29,926 nucleotides of DNA from Aquificaceae bacterium (lineage in GTDB: Bacteria > Aquificota > Aquificia > Aquificales > Aquificaceae), in NCBI GenBank assembly GCA_015492115.1, contig WGFS01000161.1, forward strand, positions 1 through 29,926, in the 5' to 3' direction. A program made the translations under genes and the position numbers. The notes beneath the pieces were generated by a model, which had not been told where the DNA came from, did no database searches, and saw only the letters and a list, made by a program, of their open reading frames with translations. Shown piece after piece: positions 8,399 through 15,160 of the stretch. Each line of letters starts with the position of its first letter. The stretch's first letter is position 1.

Positions 8399-8823
8399 CA
8401 AGCTGTTATCTCAAGACCAGAAAATATAAAGGGTATCTCGTAGCTCGCGGATTCCTCAGAATCAGAGGCGTGTATGGCGTTCTTTCCCTTGTCGGTTCCG
8501 AAGAGTGCCCTTATGGAGTTGGGGGCGGTCTTCCTCGCCTCCTCGCTGTCGGTGGGACCTATTATTTCCCTCACCCTCTGGATGGCGTTCTCTCCCTCAA
8601 GAACCGCGGCGACAACGGGACCTGAGGTCATGAACTCAACGAGCTCTCCGTAAAAGGGTCTCTCCTTGTGAACGATGTAAAACTGCTTTGCCTGCTCTTC
8701 GGTGAACCTGAACATCTTCAGAGCCCTTATCTCAAAGCCTTCTTCTAAAAACCTGTCAATTATCTTCCCGACCGCTCTCTTCTGGACAGCATCTGGCTTG
8801 ATGATTATCAGCGTTCTTTCCAT
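8398..8823 (-). CDS. ndk: Nucleoside diphosphate kinase
   Basis: 141 residues from the ATG at 8823, which has GGAGG about 9 nt upstream; a TTG at 8832 would overlap atpH and is rejected. The whole sequence is a standard NDK: MERTLIIIKPDAV at the N terminus, and KNAIHASDS with H118 as the phosphohistidine. The Kpn-loop region and the acidic C terminus are present. It balances NTP/dNTP pools by passing the gamma phosphate from ATP to NDPs through the histidine. It lies directly after the ATP synthase stalk genes and before the glycan genes, where NTPs are used to activate sugars; the ribonucleotide reductase in the same window also makes dNDP substrates for it. Confidence 0.97.
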   Translation of the reverse strand: MERTLIIIKPDAVQKRAVGKIIDRFLEEGFEIRALKMFRFTEEQAKQFYIVHKERPFYGELVEFMTSGPVVAAVLEGENAIQRVREIIGPTDSEEARKTAPNSIRALFGTDKGKNAIHASDSEESASYEIPFIFSGLEITA

Positions 8824-8828
8824 AGGGA

Positions 8829-9371
8829 TCAACCTCCGTGAACCAAGAGTTTCTCAAGCTGTCTCTTTACGGACGTGTCTACGACAAACCCGGAAGTTTT
8901 GAAGACGAAACCTCCTATGAGCCTCTCGTCGTAGCCGACCTCTACCTCAAGCTCCCTCCCGAGAGCTTTCTGAACCGCACCTATTATCCTGTCTATTTCC
9001 TCCCTGTCCACATCCCTCGCAAGGTAGAGGAAGCCCTTGGACATCCTCATGAGCTTCTCAACCTCGTGGTCATACAATCTCTTCATCTCAGGGAGGAGAG
9101 AGAAGGCGTTTATATCTACGAGGTACTCAAAGACCTCCAGCGCTTCGGAGGGTACCTCGTACCTCTCCATAACATTCTTCAAGAACTCAAGCTTTTTTTC
9201 CTTCGGCACAAAGGGGCTAACGAAGTAGTTTCTGGCATCCCTGTTCTTTCTGTAGAGCTGTGCTAGGAAGCCTATGAACTCCCCCGTTGATATAAGAACC
9301 TTCCTTTCCTTAGGGAGCTTCCTTACAAGGAGACGAACCGCCTTCCTCGCTATCTCCTTCTTCTTAAGCAT
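8829..9371 (-). CDS. atpH: F-type ATP synthase delta subunit (OSCP-like)
   Basis: 180 residues, the normal length. The N-terminal helical domain reads MLKKKEIARKAVRLLVRKL and runs on with FIGFLAQLYRKNRDARNYF; the C-terminal segment has YDERLIGGFVFKTSGFVVDTSV, matching the conserved G-G-x-x-x-x-x-x-x-x-x-D-x-S stretch of delta/OSCP proteins. The subunit joins the peripheral stalk to the alpha3beta3 head. It overlaps atpF by 8 nt. The usual downstream atpA, atpG, atpD and atpC genes are not here: ndk follows instead, so the ATP synthase operon is split, as is known for Aquifex. Confidence 0.93.
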   Translation of the reverse strand: MLKKKEIARKAVRLLVRKLPKERKVLISTGEFIGFLAQLYRKNRDARNYFVSPFVPKEKKLEFLKNVMERYEVPSEALEVFEYLVDINAFSLLPEMKRLYDHEVEKLMRMSKGFLYLARDVDREEIDRIIGAVQKALGRELEVEVGYDERLIGGFVFKTSGFVVDTSVKRQLEKLLVHGG

Positions 9372-9927
9372 TTCCTCTCTCCTCCAGAACCTTGAGCTGT
9401 GCCTCTATGTATCTCTTCTGAACATCAGGGTTCCTGAAGGCTTCCTCAAGGGCACCCTTGGCTATCTCCTCAGCCTTCTGCATACCGTAGAGGGCGAGCT
9501 CCTCCTTTGCCTTCTTCAGCTCTATCTCAACAGTCTCCTTTGCCTTCTCCCTGACCCTGTTAGCCACCTCCTCTGCATGCTTTCTTGTGTTCTCAATCTC
9601 CGTCTGGGCGGACTCCTTCGCCAGGGCTATGGACTCATCCGCTCTGACCTTTGCCTTCTCAAGTTCTTCCTTAGCCTGCTGGAGTTCCTCCTTTGCCCTC
9701 TTGAGCTCACCTTCTGAGTCTTCAACCCCTTTGGTAAGGGATCTCCAGAAGTTGTTGAAAGATTCCGCTATGGGCTTCCTGCCGAACCAGTAAACCACGC
9801 CCAGAAAGAGGAGTATGTTAAATCCCTTCCAGAACAACACTAAGGGACTGTGATGGGCACCACCCTCACCGCCACTTGCAAAGACAGCGCTTGAAACCAC
9901 AAAAAGGATCAGAACAGCTCTATTCAT
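9364..9927 (-). CDS. atpF: F-type ATP synthase b subunit
   Basis: 187 residues. After a short hydrophobic N-terminal stretch (MNRAVLILFVVSSAVFASGG) comes the membrane helix SPLVLFWKGFNILLFLGVVYW (about residues 27-47), then a long charged coiled coil of Lys/Glu/Ala heptads to the end. This is the peripheral-stalk b subunit layout. The first segment looks like a cleavable signal sequence, which would give the N-out topology expected of b. It overlaps atpF2 by 4 nt and atpH by 8 nt. Together with the 144-residue protein it should form a b/b' heterodimer; an AtpF1/AtpF2 heterodimeric stalk is established for Aquifex aeolicus. Confidence 0.9.
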   Translation of the reverse strand: MNRAVLILFVVSSAVFASGGEGGAHHSPLVLFWKGFNILLFLGVVYWFGRKPIAESFNNFWRSLTKGVEDSEGELKRAKEELQQAKEELEKAKVRADESIALAKESAQTEIENTRKHAEEVANRVREKAKETVEIELKKAKEELALYGMQKAEEIAKGALEEAFRNPDVQKRYIEAQLKVLEERGNA

Positions 9928-10358
9928 GCCGCCTCTCCGAGGATCTTCTTAACTATGCTGTTGGCAAGGTCCTTGACAGCATCCTCAAGCTTCTTCTTCT
10001 CCTCCTCAAGAGACCTTCTTATCTCCTCAACCTTCCTCGCTATCTCTTCCTGAGCTTCCTGCTCAGCCCTGTCAAGGATCTCAGACTTTATCCTGTTAGC
10101 CTCCTTCTTTGCCTCTTCAAGTATTGCGTTCGCCTCAGAGCGCGCCTTCTCAAGGATCTTTCCCGCTTCTTCCAGGTATGCCTTGGCTTCCTCACGAACC
10201 CTTGAAGCCTCCTCAAGGTTCTTCTTTACGATATGCTCCCTCTCCTCTATCACCCTGGTGTAGGGTTTCACGTAGAGGAAGTTCATCAGCAGCACAAAGG
10301 TGAGGAAAAGAAACGCCTGGATGAAGAGGGTCACGTTAGGTATAACACCTATATCCAT
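9924..10358 (-). CDS. atpF2: F-type ATP synthase b' subunit
   Basis: 144 residues: one N-terminal membrane helix (TLFIQAFLFLTFVLLMNFLY), the motif FLYVKPYTRVIEERE just after it, and a long coiled coil of charged heptads. The helix-plus-PxxxxIxxR pattern is typical of b and b' subunits. The ATG at 10358 has GGAGG 5 nt upstream. It begins the ATP synthase part of the operon, 53 nt after a small ORF. The two b-type proteins differ in length and N terminus, so they are probably the two halves of a heterodimeric stator. The number in the gene symbol is my choice and is not settled by the sequence. Confidence 0.9.
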   Translation of the reverse strand: MDIGVIPNVTLFIQAFLFLTFVLLMNFLYVKPYTRVIEEREHIVKKNLEEASRVREEAKAYLEEAGKILEKARSEANAILEEAKKEANRIKSEILDRAEQEAQEEIARKVEEIRRSLEEEKKKLEDAVKDLANSIVKKILGEAA

Positions 10359-10411
10359 TCCAACCTCCGAGGTTAAAGAATTATCCTACAAAGGCGGTGC
10401 TATTTCAAGTC

Positions 10412-10540
10412 CTAACTTGCCTTGGCAAGTTTATTGTAGAGAACCCTGTCCCTCTCCACTATCTTCTTCGTCTTCTCTTTCAGCTTCTTCCTGCTCTTCC
10501 TGCCCACTACCCTGAAGAGGTTTGAAAGAAGCCCAGCCAT
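10412..10540 (-). CDS. Candidate 42-residue basic small protein at the head of the ATP synthase unit
   Basis: Reading minus from the ATG at 10540 gives a 42-residue frame ending in TAG at 10412-10414. The first part, MAGLLSNLFRVVG, is hydrophobic; the rest is very rich in Lys/Arg (RKSRKKLKEKTKK) and ends RVLYNKLAKAS. It would form an amphipathic, basic helix. Codon choice (AGG, AAG, GTG, CTC) matches the surrounding real genes, which is the main reason to believe it. It has no Shine-Dalgarno site; instead TATAGT ends 7 nt before the ATG, so it may be translated from a leaderless mRNA. I do not recognise it. It might be a small ATP synthase-linked membrane or nucleic-acid-binding protein, or chance. 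Confidence 0.45.
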   Translation of the reverse strand: MAGLLSNLFRVVGRKSRKKLKEKTKKIVERDRVLYNKLAKAS

Positions 10541-10547
10541 GTAATTA

Positions 10548-10575
10548 ACTATAGAGGTGAGTCCCTGGAGTTCAA
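10548..10575 (-). promoter_or_regulatory. Candidate promoter of the small ORF-ATP synthase-ndk-glycan unit
   Basis: On the minus strand, TTGAAC (10570-10575) and TATAGT (10548-10553) are 16 nt apart. The predicted start site falls at about 10540-10541, right on the ATG of the small ORF. The -10 matches 5 of 6 consensus bases and the -35 matches 4 of 6. The rest of 10541-10704 has no gene; its plus strand holds the promoter of the next gene. Confidence 0.4.
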
Positions 10576-10670
10576 AGGCGAGTTTCGCTCGTATTTCAGA
10601 AATTTATAGAGAGGGTTTTATGTTTTTGAGAGCTTGGACTTTTTCGGAGAGCGTCCTTTAGACTTTGAAT

Positions 10671-10699
10671 TATAATGCTTTAAGCCTTAAAGGGAGGTG
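10671..10699 (+). promoter_or_regulatory. -10 element and ribosome binding site for the CopD-like gene
   Basis: A perfect TATAAT sits at 10671-10676, with no good -35 at the normal distance. GGAGGTGA at 10692-10699 is a strong Shine-Dalgarno site 5 nt before the ATG at 10705. The implied leader is only about 20 nt. Confidence 0.4.
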
Positions 10700-10704
10700 A
10701 GCCT

Positions 10705-11112
10705 ATGTACAAGTCTATGCTGTTCCTGCATATATTCTTTGCAATGGTATGGATAGGTGGGATGGTCTTCAATCTCCTCTTCCTTCACCCTGTCCTAAAG
10801 GAGCTTAAGCCCGAGGAAACAAAGAGGGCGCTTGCCCAAAAGGTTCTAAAGAGGTTCTTCCTCGGAGTCTGGCTCTCCATAGCGGTCCTCTTTATCACCG
10901 GGATGTCCATGTGGCGGTTCTACAGGCATGACTTCAGCACCAACACCCTCTTTCACATAAAGCTCTTTCTCTTCGGAATAATGGTTCTGAACTTCGCCTA
11001 TATATACTTCTACCTCCAGAGAAAAAAGCTCTTCAAACACATACCCAACTTCGTATGGATAAACCTATTCCTCGGTATCCTTGTGGTGCTGATAATCACC
11101 TACATAAGGTGA
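10705..11112 (+). CDS. CopD-like four-helix membrane protein
   Basis: 135 residues and four predicted membrane helices: about 3-28, 49-68, 84-102 and 113-132. The first helix carries LHIFFAMVWIGGMVF, which matches the His and W-x-G-G pattern of the copper-resistance D (CopD) domain and related small heme/copper membrane proteins. A second His (FHIKLFLFG) lies in the third helix. It may bind heme or copper in the inner membrane; there is no direct proof. It has a good ribosome binding site and is followed after 3 nt by another small membrane protein, so the two probably act together. The neighbouring heme-copper-oxidase-like protein and cupin may be part of the same function. Confidence 0.65.
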   Translation: MYKSMLFLHIFFAMVWIGGMVFNLLFLHPVLKELKPEETKRALAQKVLKRFFLGVWLSIAVLFITGMSMWRFYRHDFSTNTLFHIKLFLFGIMVLNFAYIYFYLQRKKLFKHIPNFVWINLFLGILVVLIITYIR

Positions 11113-11115
11113 GTT

Positions 11116-11442
11116 ATGGAAGATGACCTAAGAAGGGTGTTTCTGAACACTCACTTCCTATTCCTGTCCAGCCTGCTCCTTGCAGGGGAACCCATCCTAC
11201 ACATGCTGAGGAGCAAACTAAAGCCGGACAGCGAGCCCTACATACTTACAAGGCTGTTCTTCCTGCTCCTAATACTCACCAGCTTCGGTCTGTGGGTGAT
11301 GGGTCCCGTGAGGGAGTACTTTGTTGTTAACCTGTTAGACCCAGAGTATATAAGGCTTGGCACAGAAATCGCTATAACCGTATGGTCTATAGCCTTCAGC
11401 GCTTTTGAGGCACTTGAACTCAGGAAACACTCAGCCTCTTAG
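11116..11442 (+). CDS. Small three-helix membrane protein, function unknown
   Basis: 108 residues with three hydrophobic segments (about 11-27, 44-63 and 81-97) and a short hydrophilic tail. I do not recognise the family. It starts 3 nt after the CopD-like gene with a weak AGGTGAG ribosome binding site, so it is co-transcribed and likely a partner of that protein. Its 3' end overlaps the convergent cupin gene by 23 nt. Codon use matches the neighbours and the frame fits neatly between stop and start signals, which supports a real gene. Confidence 0.6.
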   Translation: MEDDLRRVFLNTHFLFLSSLLLAGEPILHMLRSKLKPDSEPYILTRLFFLLLILTSFGLWVMGPVREYFVVNLLDPEYIRLGTEIAITVWSIAFSAFEALELRKHSAS

Positions 11443-11755
11443 CGGTCGGGTTTGGCGTTATCACAGCCTGAACCACCGAGTCCTCAAGTGCTCTGAACCC
11501 GTGGAGTTCCTCGGGCTCGTAGAAGACGGTCGCTCCCTTTTCAAGAACCTCCTCTTTCTCTTCCGAGCCCAGGTAAAAGCTGAGTTTACCCGCCAGAACG
11601 GATATGAAGACACTTGAGGGAGATCTGTGGGGCTTTATCTCCTGCCCCTCCTTCAGGTGGAACCTTATAACCTTTGCGTTTGCATCCTCATATACGAGCT
11701 CCCTCACAGGAGATTCGGAGCTGTACTTCTCCTCAAGCGGTTTCACCACTGACAT
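11420..11755 (-). CDS. Small single-domain cupin protein
   Basis: 111 residues from the ATG at 11755, which has GGAGG 6 nt upstream; a TTG two codons earlier is not used. The cupin core is clear: FHLKEGQEIKPHRSPSSVFISVLAG (motif 1, with one His), GKLSFYLG, then EEVLEKGATVFYEPEELHGFRAL (motif 2, with the second His before G-F). It should form a small beta-barrel that binds a metal or small ligand; the enzyme role, if any, is unknown. It overlaps the upstream membrane protein gene by 23 nt and must be translated with it. A ligand sensor or stabiliser for the membrane protein is possible but unproven. Confidence 0.82.
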   Translation of the reverse strand: MSVVKPLEEKYSSESPVRELVYEDANAKVIRFHLKEGQEIKPHRSPSSVFISVLAGKLSFYLGSEEKEEVLEKGATVFYEPEELHGFRALEDSVVQAVITPNPTAKRLSVS

Positions 11756-12908
11756 TTTCAACCTCCTTTAACTTTTTCAAGAAGTGCAGGAAGGTGATCC
11801 TGAAGAAATTCCCTATCACGAACAGGTAAGGGAAGACCGATAGCCACCTCAATGACGAGAAGAGAGAGTCCAGTGCGAGGAAGAGGACAAAAGCAATGAG
11901 GGATAACTCCATAAATCTGGGAAAGCCTTTCTCGTCCACAAGCTCGTTTATGGGGGGCACGTTCCCTCCTTTTCTATTTGCGAACTTCCAGTTCCACATT
12001 ATCCTTGGGAATAGGTGCGACATACCACCGAATATGGTGAAGGCTGTGAATCCATAAACCAGTAAATCTATGTGAATGTTGTACACGGTGGGAAGGACGC
12101 TGGTGTGGGAGGACATGAACGTCCCCACAACTATCCCCAAAGGAAGGAAGGGGAGGGCTATAAAAAAGGTCTTAACCACGTAAGGTATAGGTGAGGGCAT
12201 ACGCCTCTGCATAACCAGTTTGTAGAGCATGTATATGAAGTAGAGAGCTACCCCGAGCTCAAGGAGGGAGGAGAGGGCTATGAGCCTGTAGTTCATGAGT
12301 AAAAAGGAGGTCAGAATGAGGAGAGTTGAAGCCTGCTTTACGTAAAGGAGCCTCTGAGCCTTCCTAACGTTCAGGGTCTCCATCAACAGCATGGGTATCC
12401 ACGCAAGCTCAACCCCGTAAACAGCGCTGAGCATGGAGCCAACTGTCAGAGTATGTACAGCCAGCTGTATGGGAACAAGCCCGAGGTTGAAGTGAAGGGC
12501 GAGAAACAGGGACGCGAGGGCGAGGTAAAAGGCTGAGAAGCCGAGGAACTTCACTGTAACGGGTGCCCAATTCTTAACGTTAACAAGGGAGTGAAGGAAG
12601 AATAGGATATAAGAGACAGCCAACAGAAGAGAACCAGAACCGTATCTTCCAAGGTAAAAGAGAACGAAGGACACCAGCACGCCCAGAAACACAGCGTAGG
12701 ATAGCTGATGGAAGGAGAGCTTCCTGTTCTGGGAGTTGGGTATTATCTGATACATTGCCCCGAGTAGTGTGTTCCCCACAAAGCCAAACACAAGGATCAC
12801 AAAGAAGAGGGTGGGTGTTTCAGAAAACATCTTCAACAGCAATGAGATAAGAAGGTTTACGAGAGCGAAGAGGAAGAGCGGTGGAGAGATCTTAGACACG
12901 TAAAACAT
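11733..12908 (-). CDS. Multi-helix membrane protein resembling heme-copper oxidase subunit I / NnrS-type proteins
   Basis: 391 residues from the ATG at 12908 with GGAGG 5 nt upstream (a TTG at 12920 is rejected). About 12 hydrophobic helices. Conserved-looking His-containing patches: QLAVHTLTVGSMLSAVYG in one helix and NIHIDLLVYGFTAFTIFGG-MSHLFPRI in a later one. H-x-x-x-x-G-F and G-x-x-x-x-L-P-R patterns resemble the heme-ligand helices of CcoN/NorB and NnrS proteins. The Cu/Fe active-site ligands cannot be confirmed by eye, so it may be a non-catalytic heme protein. It is the first gene of a two-gene unit with the cupin and has its own promoter and operator-like site. Confidence 0.6.
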   Translation of the reverse strand: MFYVSKISPPLFLFALVNLLISLLLKMFSETPTLFFVILVFGFVGNTLLGAMYQIIPNSQNRKLSFHQLSYAVFLGVLVSFVLFYLGRYGSGSLLLAVSYILFFLHSLVNVKNWAPVTVKFLGFSAFYLALASLFLALHFNLGLVPIQLAVHTLTVGSMLSAVYGVELAWIPMLLMETLNVRKAQRLLYVKQASTLLILTSFLLMNYRLIALSSLLELGVALYFIYMLYKLVMQRRMPSPIPYVVKTFFIALPFLPLGIVVGTFMSSHTSVLPTVYNIHIDLLVYGFTAFTIFGGMSHLFPRIMWNWKFANRKGGNVPPINELVDEKGFPRFMELSLIAFVLFLALDSLFSSLRWLSVFPYLFVIGNFFRITFLHFLKKLKEVENVSGETA

Positions 12909-12920
12909 GGCACCCTCCAA

Positions 12921-12938
12921 TAAGTAATCAATTATTTA
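12921..12938. promoter_or_regulatory. Operator-like palindrome at the start site of the membrane protein/cupin unit
   Basis: TAAGTAAT-CA-ATTATTTA is an inverted repeat with 7 of 8 arm bases complementary. It begins just downstream of the -10 hexamer (shares its first base) and covers the predicted start site, a typical place for a repressor. The protein that binds is unknown. Confidence 0.4.
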
Positions 12939-12966
12939 CTATACTCCTTTTTGGGACTCTGGTCAA
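12938..12966 (-). promoter_or_regulatory. Promoter of the membrane protein/cupin unit
   Basis: On the minus strand TTGACC (12961-12966), a 17-nt spacer and TATAGT (12938-12943). Each hexamer matches 5 of 6 sigma70 consensus bases at ideal spacing. Start site expected near 12931, giving a leader of about 23 nt that contains the GGAGG site. Confidence 0.65.
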
Positions 12967-13020
12967 TATGCAAGTTCACAGGAGGGCTCATTTTATCTGT
13001 AAATGATCGTTTATTTGGTG

Positions 13021-13033
13021 TATATTTATCTCT
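13021..13033 (+). promoter_or_regulatory. -10-like element directly before the lipoyl protein start
   Basis: TATATT at 13021-13026 lies 7 nt before the ATG at 13034, with no Shine-Dalgarno sequence and no clear -35. The last nine bases before the ATG (TTTATCTCT) recur almost unchanged before two downstream genes. Leaderless start is likely. Confidence 0.35.
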
Positions 13034-13513
13034 ATGGAGAAGAAAAGCACCCAAGATTTCGGGAATGCCTGGGAATATCAGGGGTGTATGATACCCAAGG
13101 ACCTTTACTACGACATAGAGAACCAGGTCTGGCTGAGGGTGAACGAGGATGGAACTGTAACCATGGGGCTGACGGACGTTGGACAGACGAGGGCTGGCAG
13201 GCTACTCCACGCAAGGATAAAGCCAGTAGGAACCAGAGTCAGGAAGGGGAAGCCCATAGCCACCCTTGAGAGCGGTAAGTGGGCAGGACCTGTTCCCGCC
13301 CTCGTTGAGGGAGAAGTTATAGACATAAACCCGAAGGTGGCGGAAGACCCCAACTTCATAAACATAGACCCTTACGGTGAGGCTTGGATAGTAAAGGTTA
13401 AGCCCGTTGACCTTGAAAGGGATCTAAAGGATCTCGTGACGGGCGAGGAAGCCCTTGAGAAGATGAAGGAGCACATAGACGAATGGGATATAGTATGTAT
13501 GAGGTGTATGTGA
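13034..13513 (+). CDS. H-protein-like lipoate-binding protein (possibly LbpA-type)
   Basis: 159 residues. The lipoyl domain shows the N-terminal MGLTDVGQTRAGRL, then VGTRVRKGKPIATLESGKWAGPVPALVEGEVIDIN, with K82 in ESGKW as the likely lipoylated lysine, and EAWIVKVKP near the end, like the glycine cleavage H protein. Differences: an N-terminal extension with C18, and a C-terminal helix ending in the CMRCM pentapeptide (C155, C158). No other glycine cleavage genes are near. Aquificales have several H-protein paralogues, and the LbpA type carries substrate in the sulfur-oxidising Hdr-like pathway, so a sulfur or thiol role is possible. The next gene, a CPTC redox protein, starts 1 nt downstream. 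Lipoyl-domain call is firm; the pathway is inferred. Confidence 0.87.
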   Translation: MEKKSTQDFGNAWEYQGCMIPKDLYYDIENQVWLRVNEDGTVTMGLTDVGQTRAGRLLHARIKPVGTRVRKGKPIATLESGKWAGPVPALVEGEVIDINPKVAEDPNFINIDPYGEAWIVKVKPVDLERDLKDLVTGEEALEKMKEHIDEWDIVCMRCM

Positions 13514-13514
13514 T

Positions 13515-13787
13515 ATGAGTGCACAGGACAGGCACGTCATACTTCTCGTCTCTCAGTGGTGTCCAACCTGTCCCCATGCGGATGCCCTGTGGAGGAAGCT
13601 TCAGGCGGAGTACGGGTTTAAGTACGAAGTTCTTGACATAGCCACACCCGAGGGGCGCTACTGGGTCAACAAGCTGATGGTCAGGAGCGTTCCCTCCTCG
13701 GTGGTGGATGGGAAGTTAGCCTTCGTGGGTGTCCCCTCGGAGAGTGAGGCGAGGCAGGTTATAGAGCAGGGCGTCCAGACGGGCTGA
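13515..13787 (+). CDS. Thioredoxin/glutaredoxin-like protein with CPTC active site
   Basis: 90 residues: beta strand VILLVSQWCPTCPHADALW with C16 and C19 as the redox pair, then EYGFKYEVLDIATPEG, then VRSVPSSVVDGKLAFVGVP with the cis-proline region (V-P-S), and a final helix. This is the short thioredoxin fold of glutaredoxin-like proteins. It is cytosolic. It lies 1 nt after the lipoyl protein, so translation is probably coupled. It may reduce the lipoyl group or the C-terminal CxxC of the neighbour; the pair look like partners but this is inferred. Thiol-disulfide exchange as the activity is well supported by the motif. Confidence 0.82.
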   Translation: MSAQDRHVILLVSQWCPTCPHADALWRKLQAEYGFKYEVLDIATPEGRYWVNKLMVRSVPSSVVDGKLAFVGVPSESEARQVIEQGVQTG

Positions 13788-13838
13788 GCATAGCTCAAAT
13801 CATACAATCCAGACCCACCAAAGGTAAAATTTATCGCT

Positions 13839-14129
13839 ATGAAGGTAAAGATAAACGGAAGAGTCTTTGATATTCCCAAGGGTGTTAAGTTCGGAGAGCT
13901 CAGCCATGAGATAGAGAAGGCTGGCATAGAGTTCGGGTGCACGGACGGTCAGTGTGGTGTGTGCATAGCGAGGGTTCTGAAAGGTCTTGAGTGTTTGAAC
14001 GAACCCTCCGAGGACGAAGAGGAGACCCTCTGGAGGATAGGCGCGGTGGACGAGGAGGAGAGGCTTACCTGTCAGCTCATCATTGAGGATGATAGCTGTG
14101 AGGAGATAGAGATAGAGTCCGAAGACTGA
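13839..14129 (+). CDS. Plant-type 2Fe-2S ferredoxin
   Basis: 96 residues. C34-x4-C39-x2-C42 in FGCTDGQCGVC, and C78 in LTCQL, give the four ligands of a plant-type [2Fe-2S] cluster. The N terminus MKVKINGRVFDIP and the acidic tail agree with a small electron carrier. Two extra Cys (C52, C87) are present. No Shine-Dalgarno site; TAAAAT ends 8 nt before the ATG and TTTATCGCT precedes the start, so it probably has its own, perhaps leaderless, transcript. It overlaps holA by one base. It could serve the SdhB-like protein downstream or the thiol proteins upstream. Confidence 0.9.
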   Translation: MKVKINGRVFDIPKGVKFGELSHEIEKAGIEFGCTDGQCGVCIARVLKGLECLNEPSEDEEETLWRIGAVDEEERLTCQLIIEDDSCEEIEIESED

Positions 14130-15145
14130 TGGACTACAAGGTAATACAGTATCAGAGGGAAGTCCTTGAGAAAGGAGCCATAAAACCCCTGAACTTGGTG
14201 CACGGCGACGAGGAGTTCCTCCTGAGAACCCTAATTGAGAAGCTCAGAGAAAAGTTCGGTGATAACTTCACCCTCGCATGGGGAGACGAGACAACCCTTG
14301 AGGATCTCTACGAGCTCTCCTCCGAAGGGAGTATGTTCTCGGCGGTAACGGACAAGGTAGTTCTCCTTATGCACTTTGATGATTTCCTGAAAAAGCTGGG
14401 GAGAAAGAAGAAGAGCATGGAGTCTTTCCTTGAGCTACTGAAGAGCCTGAAGACGACGAAGTTATTTGCTGTTGTAAACCGCAAGCTCACCAGTCAAGAG
14501 CTTACGAGGGAGCCCTTCAAGACTATCTCTGTCAGGGGAGACGTCATCCTCGCGGACAGGCTCCCGCCAAAGAGGGTGAAGGAGATAGTGAGGAAGAAGT
14601 TTGAGCGTGAGGCTGGAGGCATTGAAGAGCCCGCCCTTGAACTCCTCGTTGAGATGTGCCAGGGAAACCTCATGGTGCTCAAACACGAGAGCGAGAAGCT
14701 GATAGCTTACTCAGAAGGTAAGAAGGTCACGGAGGAGGACGTGAGGAAGGTCTGCTTTCCCTGGGAGAGCTACAACCTCTTTGACTTCATAGACAGCTTC
14801 TTTGAGAAGGATGTTGAAAGGACGCTCCGCGTTCTCAGAGATGCATACGTGAAGGGAACTCCCGCCCTACAGATAATCGGTATGCTCTCTGGATACATAA
14901 CCAAGCTCTACACCGTCCACGAGCTGATCTCTGAAGGGGAGAGGATTGACAGTGCCCTTGAGAAGGTGGGCGTGAAGCACCAGTTCGCGAAGGTAAAGTT
15001 CAAAAAGTACCTTGACTCCATTTCCAAGGAGAAGGCAAGAGAGCTCCTTGAGCTCATGTACAGGCTGGACTACTCGGTAAAGGTCTCCTTTGCAAACCCC
15101 GAGAGCGCCCTCGTTAAGTTCACGACCGATCACCTTCTCCACTGA
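14129..15145 (+). CDS. holA: DNA polymerase III delta subunit
   Basis: 338 residues, the usual size. Seen: LVHGDEEFLLRTLIEKLREKFG at the N terminus, ESFLELLKSLKTTKLFAVVNRKL in domain II, and ELLVEMCQGNLMVLKHESEKLIAYSEG before YNLFDFIDSFFEKDVERTLRVL, the normal delta-subunit order. Domain I should bind the beta clamp and domain III joins the clamp loader. The ATG shares one base with the ferredoxin stop (TGATG), so it is in the same operon, which has no functional link to it. That kind of mixing is normal for Aquificales. Confidence 0.9.
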   Translation: MDYKVIQYQREVLEKGAIKPLNLVHGDEEFLLRTLIEKLREKFGDNFTLAWGDETTLEDLYELSSEGSMFSAVTDKVVLLMHFDDFLKKLGRKKKSMESFLELLKSLKTTKLFAVVNRKLTSQELTREPFKTISVRGDVILADRLPPKRVKEIVRKKFEREAGGIEEPALELLVEMCQGNLMVLKHESEKLIAYSEGKKVTEEDVRKVCFPWESYNLFDFIDSFFEKDVERTLRVLRDAYVKGTPALQIIGMLSGYITKLYTVHELISEGERIDSALEKVGVKHQFAKVKFKKYLDSISKEKARELLELMYRLDYSVKVSFANPESALVKFTTDHLLH

Positions 15146-15160
15146 CTATCTTTTATTTCT

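Noticed and set aside
9274..9717. Leu-rich plus-strand frame opposite atpF
   Set aside because: It is the complement of the Glu/Lys coiled-coil codons of b; no start signal.
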